Part shown: one piece after another, positions 42,187 through 51,062 of the stretch
How positions within the stretch are numbered: the stretch's first letter is position 1
How the letters are laid out: each line of letters opens with the position of its first letter
DNA from: an uncultured Bacteroidales bacterium
GTDB lineage: Bacteria; Bacteroidota; Bacteroidia; Bacteroidales; UBA932
Assembly: GCA_949286415.1 (NCBI GenBank)
Contig: CASEBV010000023.1
Span: forward strand, 1-64,000
Reading direction: 5' to 3'
Length of the DNA: 64,000 bases
Notes under the pieces: generated by a model
Databases searched by the model: none
Seen by the model: the letters and a program-made list of their open reading frames with translations, nothing else
Told to the model about the DNA's origin: nothing
Position numbers and translations under genes: made by a program

Positions 42187-43380
42187 TCAATATGACCACT
42201 TGGTGTCCATCATTGTAGGAGATGATGATATGCCGTATGCATCATAACCATTGCCGGTAGCATCGCGGACAACATTGCGGTAAGTATAATTTTCATTTGC
42301 ATTGCCTCTTATGTTGATTACTTCATTGCACTGTTCGTATTCATTCATCCTCCAATATGCAAGAAGTCCGTCACTTGTAGGGTCAACATAATACATATTG
42401 TTGGCAATCTCTGTCTGGCTCAACGCCCTGGTCCATACTCTTACTTCGGACAGATACCCGTTGAGTGTTCGTCCGAAACTGTATGATGCACCGAGCTGGA
42501 ATCCGCAGGAACCTACCTCTGTAAGATTCATGGTCTCGCCGCCATTAGACGTACCTGTGATATATTGTCCGTTGATGTATATATCCCATGTGGATGTTGT
42601 CCATACGGCAGCAATATGATACCATTTCCCGGCTTCGCACGGTGCTGTTGTTGCAGCTGGCTGATAGTTCCCGTGACAGATCTGCACGCAGTTTCTGTCT
42701 ACCTTGACATCCCCGAAACGGACACCGCAGGTACCTTCAATGCCCATAATGGAACTGATGTACGGATCGCTGTTGCAGAAATCATTAACATATACCATGG
42801 CTTCGAGCGTCACTTCCCTGAGGGCAGAAAGAGTCTGATCATCCTTGAATCCAGGCACTATATATCGGTTACTGCCAATTTGTATGGCCTTGCTTACTAC
42901 TGGTGTCTTGATGACGAGGAAAAGAGTCTTTGAGGGCTCAAGCGGCGTCATTGATGAGGTGGACTCGATCGTGACCGGGATACAGTACTGGGTACCTGTC
43001 TGATAGCCATCAAGCGAAGTAATCAAGACCTCGATATCGTCTGAAACACTGTATCCGGCCTCAATGGTAGCCGTCGTTGCAGACAGCTGATATGTCCCTT
43101 CCGGTGCCATGACATAGTTCTTGCCGTATTTCTGGTTATAGGCTTCAATGACATTCGGAGTGACGGCAAGTGTCACGTCGACATTTTCCGTAGCCTTGAC
43201 GGAAGATGAGACGGAGAATGTAGCCGAGGCCGGCGGTTCGTCCACACTCAGGGTCAGTTCAAGCTCTTCCTGAGCTTGAGTTATGTAAACTGCATCATAC
43301 GGTTCTGTCGGATTGACACAGGAAGCCAGTCCTGCAGCCAGAGCCACGGATGCTGTCAAAAGTTTTATATTGCTTTTCAT
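42187..43380 (-). CDS. DUF1735 + LamG domain surface lipoprotein
   Basis: 397 residues from the ATG at 43380. Lipoprotein signal ending LAAGLASC. Residues ~25-175 are a DUF1735 (BT_3987-type, Ig-like) domain; residues ~190-390 a laminin-G/concanavalin-like domain (ALREVTLEAMVYVND, GKWYHIAAVWTTSTWDIYING and LNGYLSEVRVWTRALS). Such proteins bind glycans on the cell surface. In Bacteroides, DUF1735 is found joined to GH18 endo-N-acetylglucosaminidases; here it is a separate gene just downstream of the GH18 gene. It ends the four-gene PUL, before a shared terminator. An ATG at 43410 is an alternative start. Confidence 0.88.
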   Translation of the reverse strand: MKSNIKLLTASVALAAGLASCVNPTEPYDAVYITQAQEELELTLSVDEPPASATFSVSSSVKATENVDVTLAVTPNVIEAYNQKYGKNYVMAPEGTYQLSATTATIEAGYSVSDDIEVLITSLDGYQTGTQYCIPVTIESTSSMTPLEPSKTLFLVIKTPVVSKAIQIGSNRYIVPGFKDDQTLSALREVTLEAMVYVNDFCNSDPYISSIMGIEGTCGVRFGDVKVDRNCVQICHGNYQPAATTAPCEAGKWYHIAAVWTTSTWDIYINGQYITGTSNGGETMNLTEVGSCGFQLGASYSFGRTLNGYLSEVRVWTRALSQTEIANNMYYVDPTSDGLLAYWRMNEYEQCNEVINIRGNANENYTYRNVVRDATGNGYDAYGISSSPTMMDTKWSY

Positions 43381-43406
43381 TTTCGCTAAATTTAATGAGT
43401 TCGCTG

Positions 43407-44447
43407 TCAATTATTGTCTTCAGGTGACTCCTCCTGCTGAATGCCTCCTGCAGGATTCACATCCTGGATGGCCTCACGCATGTATTTGTACGGCTTGTCA
43501 GCATGGCCGTACTCATACTCCATGTGATATGCACCGAAGCCCGCACAGGTACCCTGAGTAGGATTGAACCGGGCCATACCCAGAAGAGAATTGACAGTCT
43601 CGCCTTCTCTGGTAATATGTTCTACGCCACCGTCTTTCCAATATGACTCGAAATTCTCCGCGAAGATATACTGCTCCGGAAGCCATCCATTGTTATAGGC
43701 ATTGTTGAACCTGTTCTGAAGGTCAGTATATGTATACGATGCATACGCCTGGACGATTCCGTAGTCAAAATATCCGGCCATTTCGCCTCTCACTGCATAC
43801 GGGACACCGTCTATGATGAGGAGCTTGCCAGTGCCTGACTTAGGTCCGAGATATTTTCCGAGCTCACGGATGAGGACATTGAAGAGCTCAGGACAAGGAT
43901 TGCCGACAAGCGGTCCGCTTGCTCCATATCCAGGCTCATAGTCTATGTCCATGCCGTCATAGTTGTATTTGTTGATGGAGTCCCGGCCCCATGCTGCGGC
44001 AAAGGTTGCTATCTCCTCCTCGGTCGGCACATCGCCTGCCCTGAACTCCTCCGGAATATTGTCAAGGAAAGTGGTGAATGTCACCTTGGTGCCCTTTACT
44101 TTCTGCACATACTCCTTGTCGGCCATCTGCTCCGGAGTCAGGGAATGCCACTGGCTCCAGATAGATATTATGTCCATGGAGTCAGGGGCGCTGACAAGGC
44201 GGGACTGATAGGAAGCCCCGGTGGCTGTCCATGAGCCGTACCAGCCGAATGCCAGCTTGTGGTCAGTCTGCTTGTACTCGCGGAGAGCCTGCCAGTAGGC
44301 ATCGTCCTTTACAATAGGGCTCTGCTCGTCCGCATGCTGGACGATGACCCTTTCAGGCTTCACCCAGTCGGAACATCCGGAGATCATGGCGGCAGCCATG
44401 AGCCCGGCCAATGTATATTTCAAAAATCCTTTCATATCTGTTTTCAT
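43407..44447 (-). CDS. GH18 endo-beta-N-acetylglucosaminidase-like lipoprotein
   Basis: 346 residues. Lipobox MISGC with acceptor C25, so surface-anchored. The GH18 catalytic motif D164-G-M-D167-I-D169-Y-E171 is complete, with Glu171 as acid and Asp169 supporting the substrate-assisted mechanism. An LAFGWYGSW motif starts the barrel and IIDGVPYAV follows the motif. Family members in Bacteroides PULs cut between the two core GlcNAc residues of N-glycans; this gene is shorter because it lacks the DUF1735 module, encoded next door. Acts outside the cell, feeding released oligosaccharide to the SusCD pair. The alternative, a binding-only GH18-like protein, is less likely because the catalytic Glu is present. 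Confidence 0.88.
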   Translation of the reverse strand: MKTDMKGFLKYTLAGLMAAAMISGCSDWVKPERVIVQHADEQSPIVKDDAYWQALREYKQTDHKLAFGWYGSWTATGASYQSRLVSAPDSMDIISIWSQWHSLTPEQMADKEYVQKVKGTKVTFTTFLDNIPEEFRAGDVPTEEEIATFAAAWGRDSINKYNYDGMDIDYEPGYGASGPLVGNPCPELFNVLIRELGKYLGPKSGTGKLLIIDGVPYAVRGEMAGYFDYGIVQAYASYTYTDLQNRFNNAYNNGWLPEQYIFAENFESYWKDGGVEHITREGETVNSLLGMARFNPTQGTCAGFGAYHMEYEYGHADKPYKYMREAIQDVNPAGGIQQEESPEDNN

Positions 44448-44456
44448 TTAATGAGA

Positions 44457-46046
44457 TTATTTGCAGTCCCACCAGAGTCTGGCTGCACCGTTGTCAACAC
44501 CTCCTGTAAGAAGGGCTGCGGCAGCCTGCACCTGCGCAAGGTTGTTGGAATACTCCGACCTCGGGAAAGTCATTCTGCGTACCTGGATATCGGTACTGAT
44601 GACTCCGTTGCTCCTGTTGTTGACGATAGGGATGATTCTCGGATAGCCGGTCCTGCGGAATTCCGACCAAGCCTCCTGTCCGTTCGGATAGAGGGCAATC
44701 CATTTCTGGGTGATGATTCTCTCAAGATTCTGCTCCTGAGTAGCAGCGTCACCCCATGTAGGAGTGATGGATACACTCATATTGTATGAATTTGTCGCAG
44801 AGCCGAGAGAGCAGTCGACGAAATTTGCCGGCACATTCGAATTATTCGTATAATATTCGGCAGCTGCTCCCGCAGTAAGTCCGCGTTCCTCGAATGAGAG
44901 CTCTATTCCCTTGTGATAGAAATCCTTGGCACTTCCGCCCATGTTCCATCCAATCAGAGCGCCTTCGGCCTTCAGGAATGCCACTTCAGAGGCAAGCATC
45001 CATATTACAGGATCATCGGCATTGATATTCGGGCAAGAAAGGACCGTATAGTCCGGGTCATTGTCTGCCTGCATGTTGGCGATGCCGCAGCGGATGCCGT
45101 GATAGCCGCCTCCATCAATCGTGGCCTCAGAAAAATATTTCGGAAGACGAGGATCGGCATAGCCGTTGAGATAACTGTCCATGGTTGCGCCCATCCTGAA
45201 GTCCACATAGTCATGCCATGACACATACGAAGGATTCTTTACCGAAATGGACCCGGTTGACTTGAGCCATGCACCGTCAGAGGAAGTCTCCATGACTCCT
45301 GCCGCAACAGCCTCCTCGGCCCAAGCCTTGGCCTCAGTAGGAAGGATGTGGCGAAGGCGGATAGCAATGCGCAGCTTCTCCGAATTGGCAAGCTTGTACC
45401 ATTTGGAATAGTCTCCGGCGAATATTGCATCGACTTTCGCAAGCTGAGGTGAGGTAAGGGTATTGTAGTTGGACAGGATGTCAAGCGCAGCGTCAAGGTC
45501 TTCCATCAGGTCCATGTAGACCTGCTCCTGAGAGTCGTATGGATTGACATCCTCGCCGAAATGGGAGGCCGGGATAGGCCCGTAGATATCGGTAGTCTGC
45601 TGGAGACAGAAGACCTTGATGACCTCTGCCACTGCAAAGATATCCTCGTCTACCTGCTCATTTTCATAAGCAATCCTCAGGTTCAGCCATGCAGGCATGA
45701 CATTGGTGAATGCCATCTCAAACGGGACATTGTTGTAGTCCTCCGCATTAAGGGCATATGTAAGGGTATAGTTGCCTCCGCCGAACTGCTGGCATGGGGC
45801 AAAATATCCGGCATACCCGTTGCCGATGAGGTCGCATGCCCTCTGGTATGCATTAGCACCGACATCGCTGCACGGGATGATCGCATCCATCTGCATTGTA
45901 GTGATATAGGACTTCACGTCCACTTCCTGCACGGCATCCGGATTGGTGTTGAATTTCTCAAATGACTTGGTGCAGGCCAGGGCAAGTGCGGCAGTCGCCG
46001 CAATGGCTCCGGCTCTTATTATCTTGTTCATATTCATCTTGCTCAT
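44457..46046 (-). CDS. SusD-like nutrient-binding outer-membrane lipoprotein (SusD-like_2)
   Basis: 529 residues. Lipoprotein signal IIRAGAIAATAALALAC (acceptor C25). The TKSFEKFNTNPDAV start, helical TPR-like core, FCLQQTTDIYGPIP and IITQKWIALYPNGQEAWSEF match the SusD/RagB superfamily, subgroup SusD-like_2. It forms the lid of the SusC pore and captures the target oligosaccharide. Four bases separate its start from the SusC stop, indicating co-transcription. Ligand not readable from sequence, but the GH18 downstream suggests an N-glycan. Confidence 0.93.
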   Translation of the reverse strand: MSKMNMNKIIRAGAIAATAALALACTKSFEKFNTNPDAVQEVDVKSYITTMQMDAIIPCSDVGANAYQRACDLIGNGYAGYFAPCQQFGGGNYTLTYALNAEDYNNVPFEMAFTNVMPAWLNLRIAYENEQVDEDIFAVAEVIKVFCLQQTTDIYGPIPASHFGEDVNPYDSQEQVYMDLMEDLDAALDILSNYNTLTSPQLAKVDAIFAGDYSKWYKLANSEKLRIAIRLRHILPTEAKAWAEEAVAAGVMETSSDGAWLKSTGSISVKNPSYVSWHDYVDFRMGATMDSYLNGYADPRLPKYFSEATIDGGGYHGIRCGIANMQADNDPDYTVLSCPNINADDPVIWMLASEVAFLKAEGALIGWNMGGSAKDFYHKGIELSFEERGLTAGAAAEYYTNNSNVPANFVDCSLGSATNSYNMSVSITPTWGDAATQEQNLERIITQKWIALYPNGQEAWSEFRRTGYPRIIPIVNNRSNGVISTDIQVRRMTFPRSEYSNNLAQVQAAAALLTGGVDNGAARLWWDCK

Positions 46047-46049
46047 GTT

Positions 46050-49000
46050 TTAGAATTGAAGCTTAACGCTGAATCCGAGATTTCTCGTGCTCGGCTGCAT
46101 GAAATAGTCGAGTCCCTGATAATATGTGCCTGTGGAGGCAGTGAGTTCAGGGTCGAACGGAGCCTTGCAGTAGATCATCCACAGGTTGCGGCCGACAAGC
46201 GACACGGAAAGCCCGAGCTTGTCCTTGAACCACGAACGAGGGAAATCATATCCGATGCTGAGTTCGCGCAGGCGCACATTTGTCATGCTGTACACATAGT
46301 GCGAGAGCATGGACATGCCGTTTCCGCTGTTGGAGTAGAATGTCTTCGCATCAGGGATGAACTGGTCCTCGGAAATCCATACCCCGCCTTCGTCACGGGC
46401 ATCGGCAGAAGCCTGGGAGGCGCCGAAGCGGTCAAGCAATGCCTGCGTGGCAGACACACCCTGACCTCCGATGCGGGCATCGATGAGGATACCGAGGTTG
46501 ATGCCTTTCCATGAGAACTGGTTGTTCCAGCCGATTCTCGCCTTGGCTTCGGTGTTACCGCCGTATATCCATGTGTTGGCGTCGACAGTCACGGTATTGG
46601 AGTTCGGGTCCACATAGATGCGTCCCTGGTCATCGGTCTTGAGGCCGTTAACATAGAAGTCGCCGATGGAGCCGCCAGGAGTTATCTTCATGCGGTATCC
46701 GCCGTAGTCCATGTTGACCTCATCCACAGTCACGAGATTGCCGGACACATCCCTTGTGCCTTCAGGAACGAGCTCCACAATCTTGTTCCTGTTCATGGAG
46801 AATGTGAAGGATGTGGACCAGAAGAAATTCCTCCATGTGTTCTTGAATCCGAGGGATGCCTCGATACCCCAGTTGTTTACCTTGCCGGCATTGATGTATG
46901 CCTGCTTGTAGCCTGTGCTCGGCGGTGCATCATACTGGAAGAGCTGGTTGTAGGTATTGGTATTGTAGTATGTGGCGTCCAGCCATATCATGTCGTCGAG
47001 GAACTTCACATTGAGCCCGGCCTCCACTGACTTCGTGCGCTCTGGAGTAAGGTTGACTGCCGGAGCATATGTGTCTGAAGAAATGAGACCGCCCTTGTTC
47101 ACCGGAGTATTGACGCTTGTGATATAGCGCTGCGGAGCATTGCCGACCTCAGCGTATGACGCACGCACCTTCAGGAATGAGATTCCGGCCTTGGACAAGT
47201 CTGTCATTGAAGAAATGACGGCAGAAAGTCCGACTGAAGGATACGGGATATTGAGATGCTGTGTGAATGCAAGCTGTGAGGCCCATTCATTGCGGAATGT
47301 CGCATCGAGATAGAGCATTCCCTTGTAGCCGAGCTGCAGGGTGGCATAGATGGCCTGGTTCTGGTCATGGTACCTGTCAGTGTAGGCGAATGTCTGGGAA
47401 TGAGTCATATCGATGTTGTTCACGGAGAACATGTTCGGAATGTTGGCGAGATGGCCTTCGAATCCTGTTCCCTTGTGTACATCGTCCGTGATGCTGGCTC
47501 CGAGGTTGAAGAGAACGGAAAGACTGTTGTCGAAGAATGACTTGTCGAACGTCAGGAGCACATCTCCGTAGAAATTGTTGTGGGTGATGGTATTGTCCTG
47601 ATAGTTTCCGTATTCGGAAGCAAACAGAGTGTTCGATGATGCGTATATCTTCCTGGTATAGTTCATCACCGTGTTGTCAAGACGGGCCCTTCCCATCACG
47701 CTCAGCCAGTCGGTGATCTGCCACTTGAGAGTACCGTTGAGGGTATATCTGTGGGCTGTGTTCTCGAAGAGATTGCGGTTGGTCTCCCAGTAAGGGTTCT
47801 GCGCTCCGTCAAGGAAGTTCAGATCCCAGAACTGGGCCATGATGCCCTGGGCAGGATCCCATCTCTCATATATCTGATACTTGGTGATGTCCGCGCCGCG
47901 CGGGAAAAGATAAATCGGGACAAGAGGGTTGTGATACTGTCCCTGCACGGTAGGATTGCGCTTGTACTGCTTCATGTAGCTTGCGCTCAGATCGAGGGTA
48001 AGCTTGTCCTTGACCAGTTCGGTGGTATTGCGCATCGACACATTGTATCTGTTGTATACATTGTTCGGGATGATTCCCCTTGAATTGGTCGATGCGAGGG
48101 AAATGTATGTCTGGTTGCGCTCTGTGCCGCCTGACACAGACAGGGCGTTGGTAGTATTGAAGCCTGTCTGGAAGAAGTCCCTCGGGTCATAGTCAGACGG
48201 GGTTGCGAGCTTGGCACCCCAGCTCATGCTCGGTGCAGTGGCGTCAGTGCCGTAGGTATTCTGGAACTGAGGCAGGACGAAAGGACTTGAGAAAGTCGTG
48301 TTGTTGGAATAGTTGACTCTCACTTTCCCCTCGGAGCCTTTCTTCGTGGTGATGAGGATGACTCCGTTCGCGCCCTGAGAACCATAGAGGGCAGCCGCAG
48401 TAGCGCCTGTCATGACTGTCATCGACTCGAAGTCCTCCGGGTTGAGGTTGGAGATACCCTCGAAGTCACCTCCGTCTGGAGTCTCCTGTATACCGGACAC
48501 CTGGGTTGCACGGAGGTTCGGCATCGGGATACCGTCCACTACATAGAGGGCGTTGTTGTTGCCGCTGATGGACTTGACGCCTCGCATGATGACGCGGGTG
48601 GAACCGCCTGCTCCCGAGGAGCTCTGCGAAATCTGGAGACCGGCCACCTTTCCGGAGAGGGAGTTGACGAAGTTGGCGTCCTTCACGGTGTTGACAATGT
48701 CGCTGGATACTTCCTGCACATTGTAGCTCAATGCCTTCTCCTCCCTTTCAATACCGAGGGCAGTCACGACTACGCCCTCAAGGAGAGTGCTCTCCTCATT
48801 CAGGACGACATTGACCACAGCCCGGCCGTTCAGAGGCAGAGTCTGTGTCTCGTAGCCGAGGATGCTCACCTGGAGCTGAGTGTCAGCCTCCGGAGAATCT
48901 ATTGTAAGCGAATATTTTCCGTCAAGGTCAGAAACGACCCCGATGTTGGTGCCTGCCACCATGACTGCGGCTCCCGGCACCGGAAGACCAGACTGGTCTG

Positions 49001-49187
49001 TAATTGTTCCCGTGACTGTCACAGGCCCGTTCACAGCCTGCTGTCCCGTCACCAGTTCTGTCCGGGTCTCTGCCCGGTCCAAAGCATTGCCGACATCAGA
49101 AGTACGGGCATTGGCCGCAGCCCCCCCCAGTGACATCAGCACGACTCCTGCAAATGCAGAAAATCTTGTGATAATCGGATTTACCAT
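46050..49187 (-). CDS. SusC/RagA-family TonB-dependent outer-membrane transporter
   Basis: 1045 residues. Signal peptide (TRFSAFAGVVLMSLGGAAANA), then ~28 residues with no family motif, a carboxypeptidase-regulatory-like beta domain (VTVTGTITDQSGLPVPGAAV), the plug (NALYVVDGIPMPN, GSQGANGVILITTKKG), and the 22-strand barrel ending NLGFSVKLQF. No STN domain is present, so it is not expected to signal to a FecR/ECF sigma pair. It imports oligosaccharides with its SusD lid using TonB energy. First gene of the four-gene locus; no regulator gene (SusR, HTCS or ECF) lies in the window beside it. Confidence 0.96.
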   Translation of the reverse strand: MVNPIITRFSAFAGVVLMSLGGAAANARTSDVGNALDRAETRTELVTGQQAVNGPVTVTGTITDQSGLPVPGAAVMVAGTNIGVVSDLDGKYSLTIDSPEADTQLQVSILGYETQTLPLNGRAVVNVVLNEESTLLEGVVVTALGIEREEKALSYNVQEVSSDIVNTVKDANFVNSLSGKVAGLQISQSSSGAGGSTRVIMRGVKSISGNNNALYVVDGIPMPNLRATQVSGIQETPDGGDFEGISNLNPEDFESMTVMTGATAAALYGSQGANGVILITTKKGSEGKVRVNYSNNTTFSSPFVLPQFQNTYGTDATAPSMSWGAKLATPSDYDPRDFFQTGFNTTNALSVSGGTERNQTYISLASTNSRGIIPNNVYNRYNVSMRNTTELVKDKLTLDLSASYMKQYKRNPTVQGQYHNPLVPIYLFPRGADITKYQIYERWDPAQGIMAQFWDLNFLDGAQNPYWETNRNLFENTAHRYTLNGTLKWQITDWLSVMGRARLDNTVMNYTRKIYASSNTLFASEYGNYQDNTITHNNFYGDVLLTFDKSFFDNSLSVLFNLGASITDDVHKGTGFEGHLANIPNMFSVNNIDMTHSQTFAYTDRYHDQNQAIYATLQLGYKGMLYLDATFRNEWASQLAFTQHLNIPYPSVGLSAVISSMTDLSKAGISFLKVRASYAEVGNAPQRYITSVNTPVNKGGLISSDTYAPAVNLTPERTKSVEAGLNVKFLDDMIWLDATYYNTNTYNQLFQYDAPPSTGYKQAYINAGKVNNWGIEASLGFKNTWRNFFWSTSFTFSMNRNKIVELVPEGTRDVSGNLVTVDEVNMDYGGYRMKITPGGSIGDFYVNGLKTDDQGRIYVDPNSNTVTVDANTWIYGGNTEAKARIGWNNQFSWKGINLGILIDARIGGQGVSATQALLDRFGASQASADARDEGGVWISEDQFIPDAKTFYSNSGNGMSMLSHYVYSMTNVRLRELSIGYDFPRSWFKDKLGLSVSLVGRNLWMIYCKAPFDPELTASTGTYYQGLDYFMQPSTRNLGFSVKLQF

Positions 49188-49308
49188 ATTTTTATCGGTT
49201 ATTGTTTAATTGTTATTCCTTCTCGCCGGGCAGACACCATGTCGGAATCCTCCGGAAACATAATGTGGTTTTGCTATACCATAGGCATACTGTTTTGTAA
49301 AAAACGCT

Positions 49309-49339
49309 CAAAGATAGAAAAAATTTCCCTGTTTTCAAT
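49309..49339 (-). promoter_or_regulatory. Probable PUL promoter upstream of susC
   Basis: Minus strand: TATCTTTG as -7 box (plus 49309-49316) and ATTG, a near match to TTTG, 19 bases upstream (plus 49336-49339). Leader to the SusC ATG is about 115 bases and could carry regulation, but I see no strong hairpin. The rest of 49188-49482 holds no recognisable feature. Confidence 0.55.
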
Positions 49340-49482
49340 ACAGGAATCATGATATGGGCAGATATTCAGAGCCGCGCCCGGCGGCAATCTCAAAATGCCA
49401 TCGGCCATACTTTGCGGAAAAATGATTATTTTCGCCCCGACATTATTCCTAAGGACACTTCAGACAAATTCACATACATACA

Positions 49483-49992
49483 ATGGAAAATCCGAAGATA
49501 AGAATCAGCGCGGACTTCGACATTGAAGAAAGGGTGCAGGCCGCAAGAGACAACTTCAGGAAGCACGGATACAATTGCTGCCAGTCGGTGCTGCTGGCGT
49601 ATGCCGATGTCATCGGACTTGATCCCCAGACCGCGGCTGTGCTCACTTCCGGATTCGGAGGAGGAATGGGCCGGCTCAGGGAAGTGTGCGGCTCGGTGAG
49701 CGCCATGTTCATGATTGCAGGCTTCATCTCGCCTGCGGCAGACCCTTCGGTGAAGACCGACAGGACGGCCAACTATGCCCTTGTGCAGGAAATCGCGGGG
49801 AAGTTCAGGGAAAAGAACGGTTCGATTGTATGCAAGGAACTCTTAGGGAAACCGGCGGCACTGAAACAGGAGTCACCCGAGCCCTCGGACAGGACTCCGG
49901 AATATTACAGAAAGCGTCCGTGCGAAGACCTTATAGCCTGCTCGGCAAGAATCATCGGAGAAAAACTTAAAGCAGCCGGTCATGAAGCCTGA
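49483..49992 (+). CDS. C_GCAxxG_C_C-type redox/cluster-binding family protein, variant motif
   Basis: 169 residues, no signal peptide. Resembles the C_GCAxxG_C_C family: N-terminal YNCCQSVLLAYAD, glycine-rich SGFGGGMGRLREVCGSVSAM in place of the classic GCAxxG element, VCKELLG, and a later RPCEDLIACSARI. Cysteines are at the positions expected for metal or cluster binding, but the middle motif deviates (CGSVSAM). Function in the family is unknown; an oxidoreductase-associated role is often assumed. The 3' end overlaps the convergent mltG gene by 13 bases. No clear promoter box was found in front. Confidence 0.8.
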   Translation: MENPKIRISADFDIEERVQAARDNFRKHGYNCCQSVLLAYADVIGLDPQTAAVLTSGFGGGMGRLREVCGSVSAMFMIAGFISPAADPSVKTDRTANYALVQEIAGKFREKNGSIVCKELLGKPAALKQESPEPSDRTPEYYRKRPCEDLIACSARIIGEKLKAAGHEA

Positions 49993-51056
49993 CGGTCACG
50001 CTCCCGCTGACGGGCAGTAAGAGCCCGCTGGAACTCCCGGGCATTCTTCAGATGCTCCCCGTATGTGACAGCGAAACGATGTGTACCGTCAAAGGCAGGA
50101 CTGGCGCAGAAATAGATATAACCGTGAGTGTCAGGATTGAGGACAGCATCGATGCAGGCCTTGGACGGGACATTGATGGGGGCAGGAGGAAGACCGGCAT
50201 ACTTGTATGTATTATAAGGTGAGTCTATCCTGAGATGCTTCTTGAATATTCTGTCAAGCGTATAGTCATAACAGAATGCTATGGTCGGATCGGCCTGAAG
50301 CTTCATGCCTTTGTGGAGCCTGTTGAGATATACCCCGGCAATCACCGGATACTCCGATTTCTGAAGTGTCTCACCGCTGACGATTGAGGCCATGACGGAT
50401 GCCTCCATCTGAGAGAGGCCCTGCCTGCGGGCCTTGGACACACGCTCTTGTGTCCAGAATGCATCATATTCCTTCTTGAAACGGTCAAAAATGTCCTTGA
50501 CTGATGCCGTCCAGTACATTTCATAAGTGTCCGGAAGGAAAAGGGCGAAGACATTCTCGGGAGTGAAACCATATTGCTCCAGGAAGGCAGCATCATCAAG
50601 GGCATCCGCCACCTGCGCAGAATCCACCATCATCTGCCGGTCAATGACTGCGGCAAGCTTCCCTTTGCTGCGGATTGTACCGGCCAAAGTAAGATTCTGT
50701 GGAGTCTGCCAGCCGTTGCATATCATCCTTATGGCATATACGGCCGTATATGAAGGTTCAATGACATAGCGGCCCGGCCTGGCTCTTTCCGGGAGATTCT
50801 CTTTGGCGGCGCTGCGCATCACGCTGCCTTTCCGCAAGGCACCTGCGCCCCTGCACAAAGAATCCGTGATAGCGTCAGATGACATGCCCGGACGGACATA
50901 GAGGACATATCTTTCGGAGAAATTCTCCATCCTGTTGTCTGCCATATATCTGCCGACAAAAAAAACTGCCGCCGCAAGTACTGCAACCATGACGGCATTC
51001 AGCAGAAACCGGCTGACCTTCCGATTCTCATGGTTTTCTCCGCTTTTTCTTTTCAT
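49980..51056 (-). CDS. mltG: Endolytic murein transglycosylase MltG
   Basis: 358 residues. N-terminal membrane anchor (FLLNAVMVAVLAAAVFFVG), then periplasmic YceG domain: RPGRYVIEPSYTA (LysM-like part), LFLPDTYEMYW, and the catalytic Glu in MASIVSGETLQ, with YLNRLHKGMKLQADPTIAF and YNTYKYAGLPPAPI after it. It cuts nascent glycan strands and so limits their length during wall growth. Starts six bases after the upstream glucosaminidase gene; both probably share one mRNA and act on the same wall. Confidence 0.95.
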   Translation of the reverse strand: MKRKSGENHENRKVSRFLLNAVMVAVLAAAVFFVGRYMADNRMENFSERYVLYVRPGMSSDAITDSLCRGAGALRKGSVMRSAAKENLPERARPGRYVIEPSYTAVYAIRMICNGWQTPQNLTLAGTIRSKGKLAAVIDRQMMVDSAQVADALDDAAFLEQYGFTPENVFALFLPDTYEMYWTASVKDIFDRFKKEYDAFWTQERVSKARRQGLSQMEASVMASIVSGETLQKSEYPVIAGVYLNRLHKGMKLQADPTIAFCYDYTLDRIFKKHLRIDSPYNTYKYAGLPPAPINVPSKACIDAVLNPDTHGYIYFCASPAFDGTHRFAVTYGEHLKNAREFQRALTARQRERDRQAS

Positions 51057-51062
51057 ATCTGT

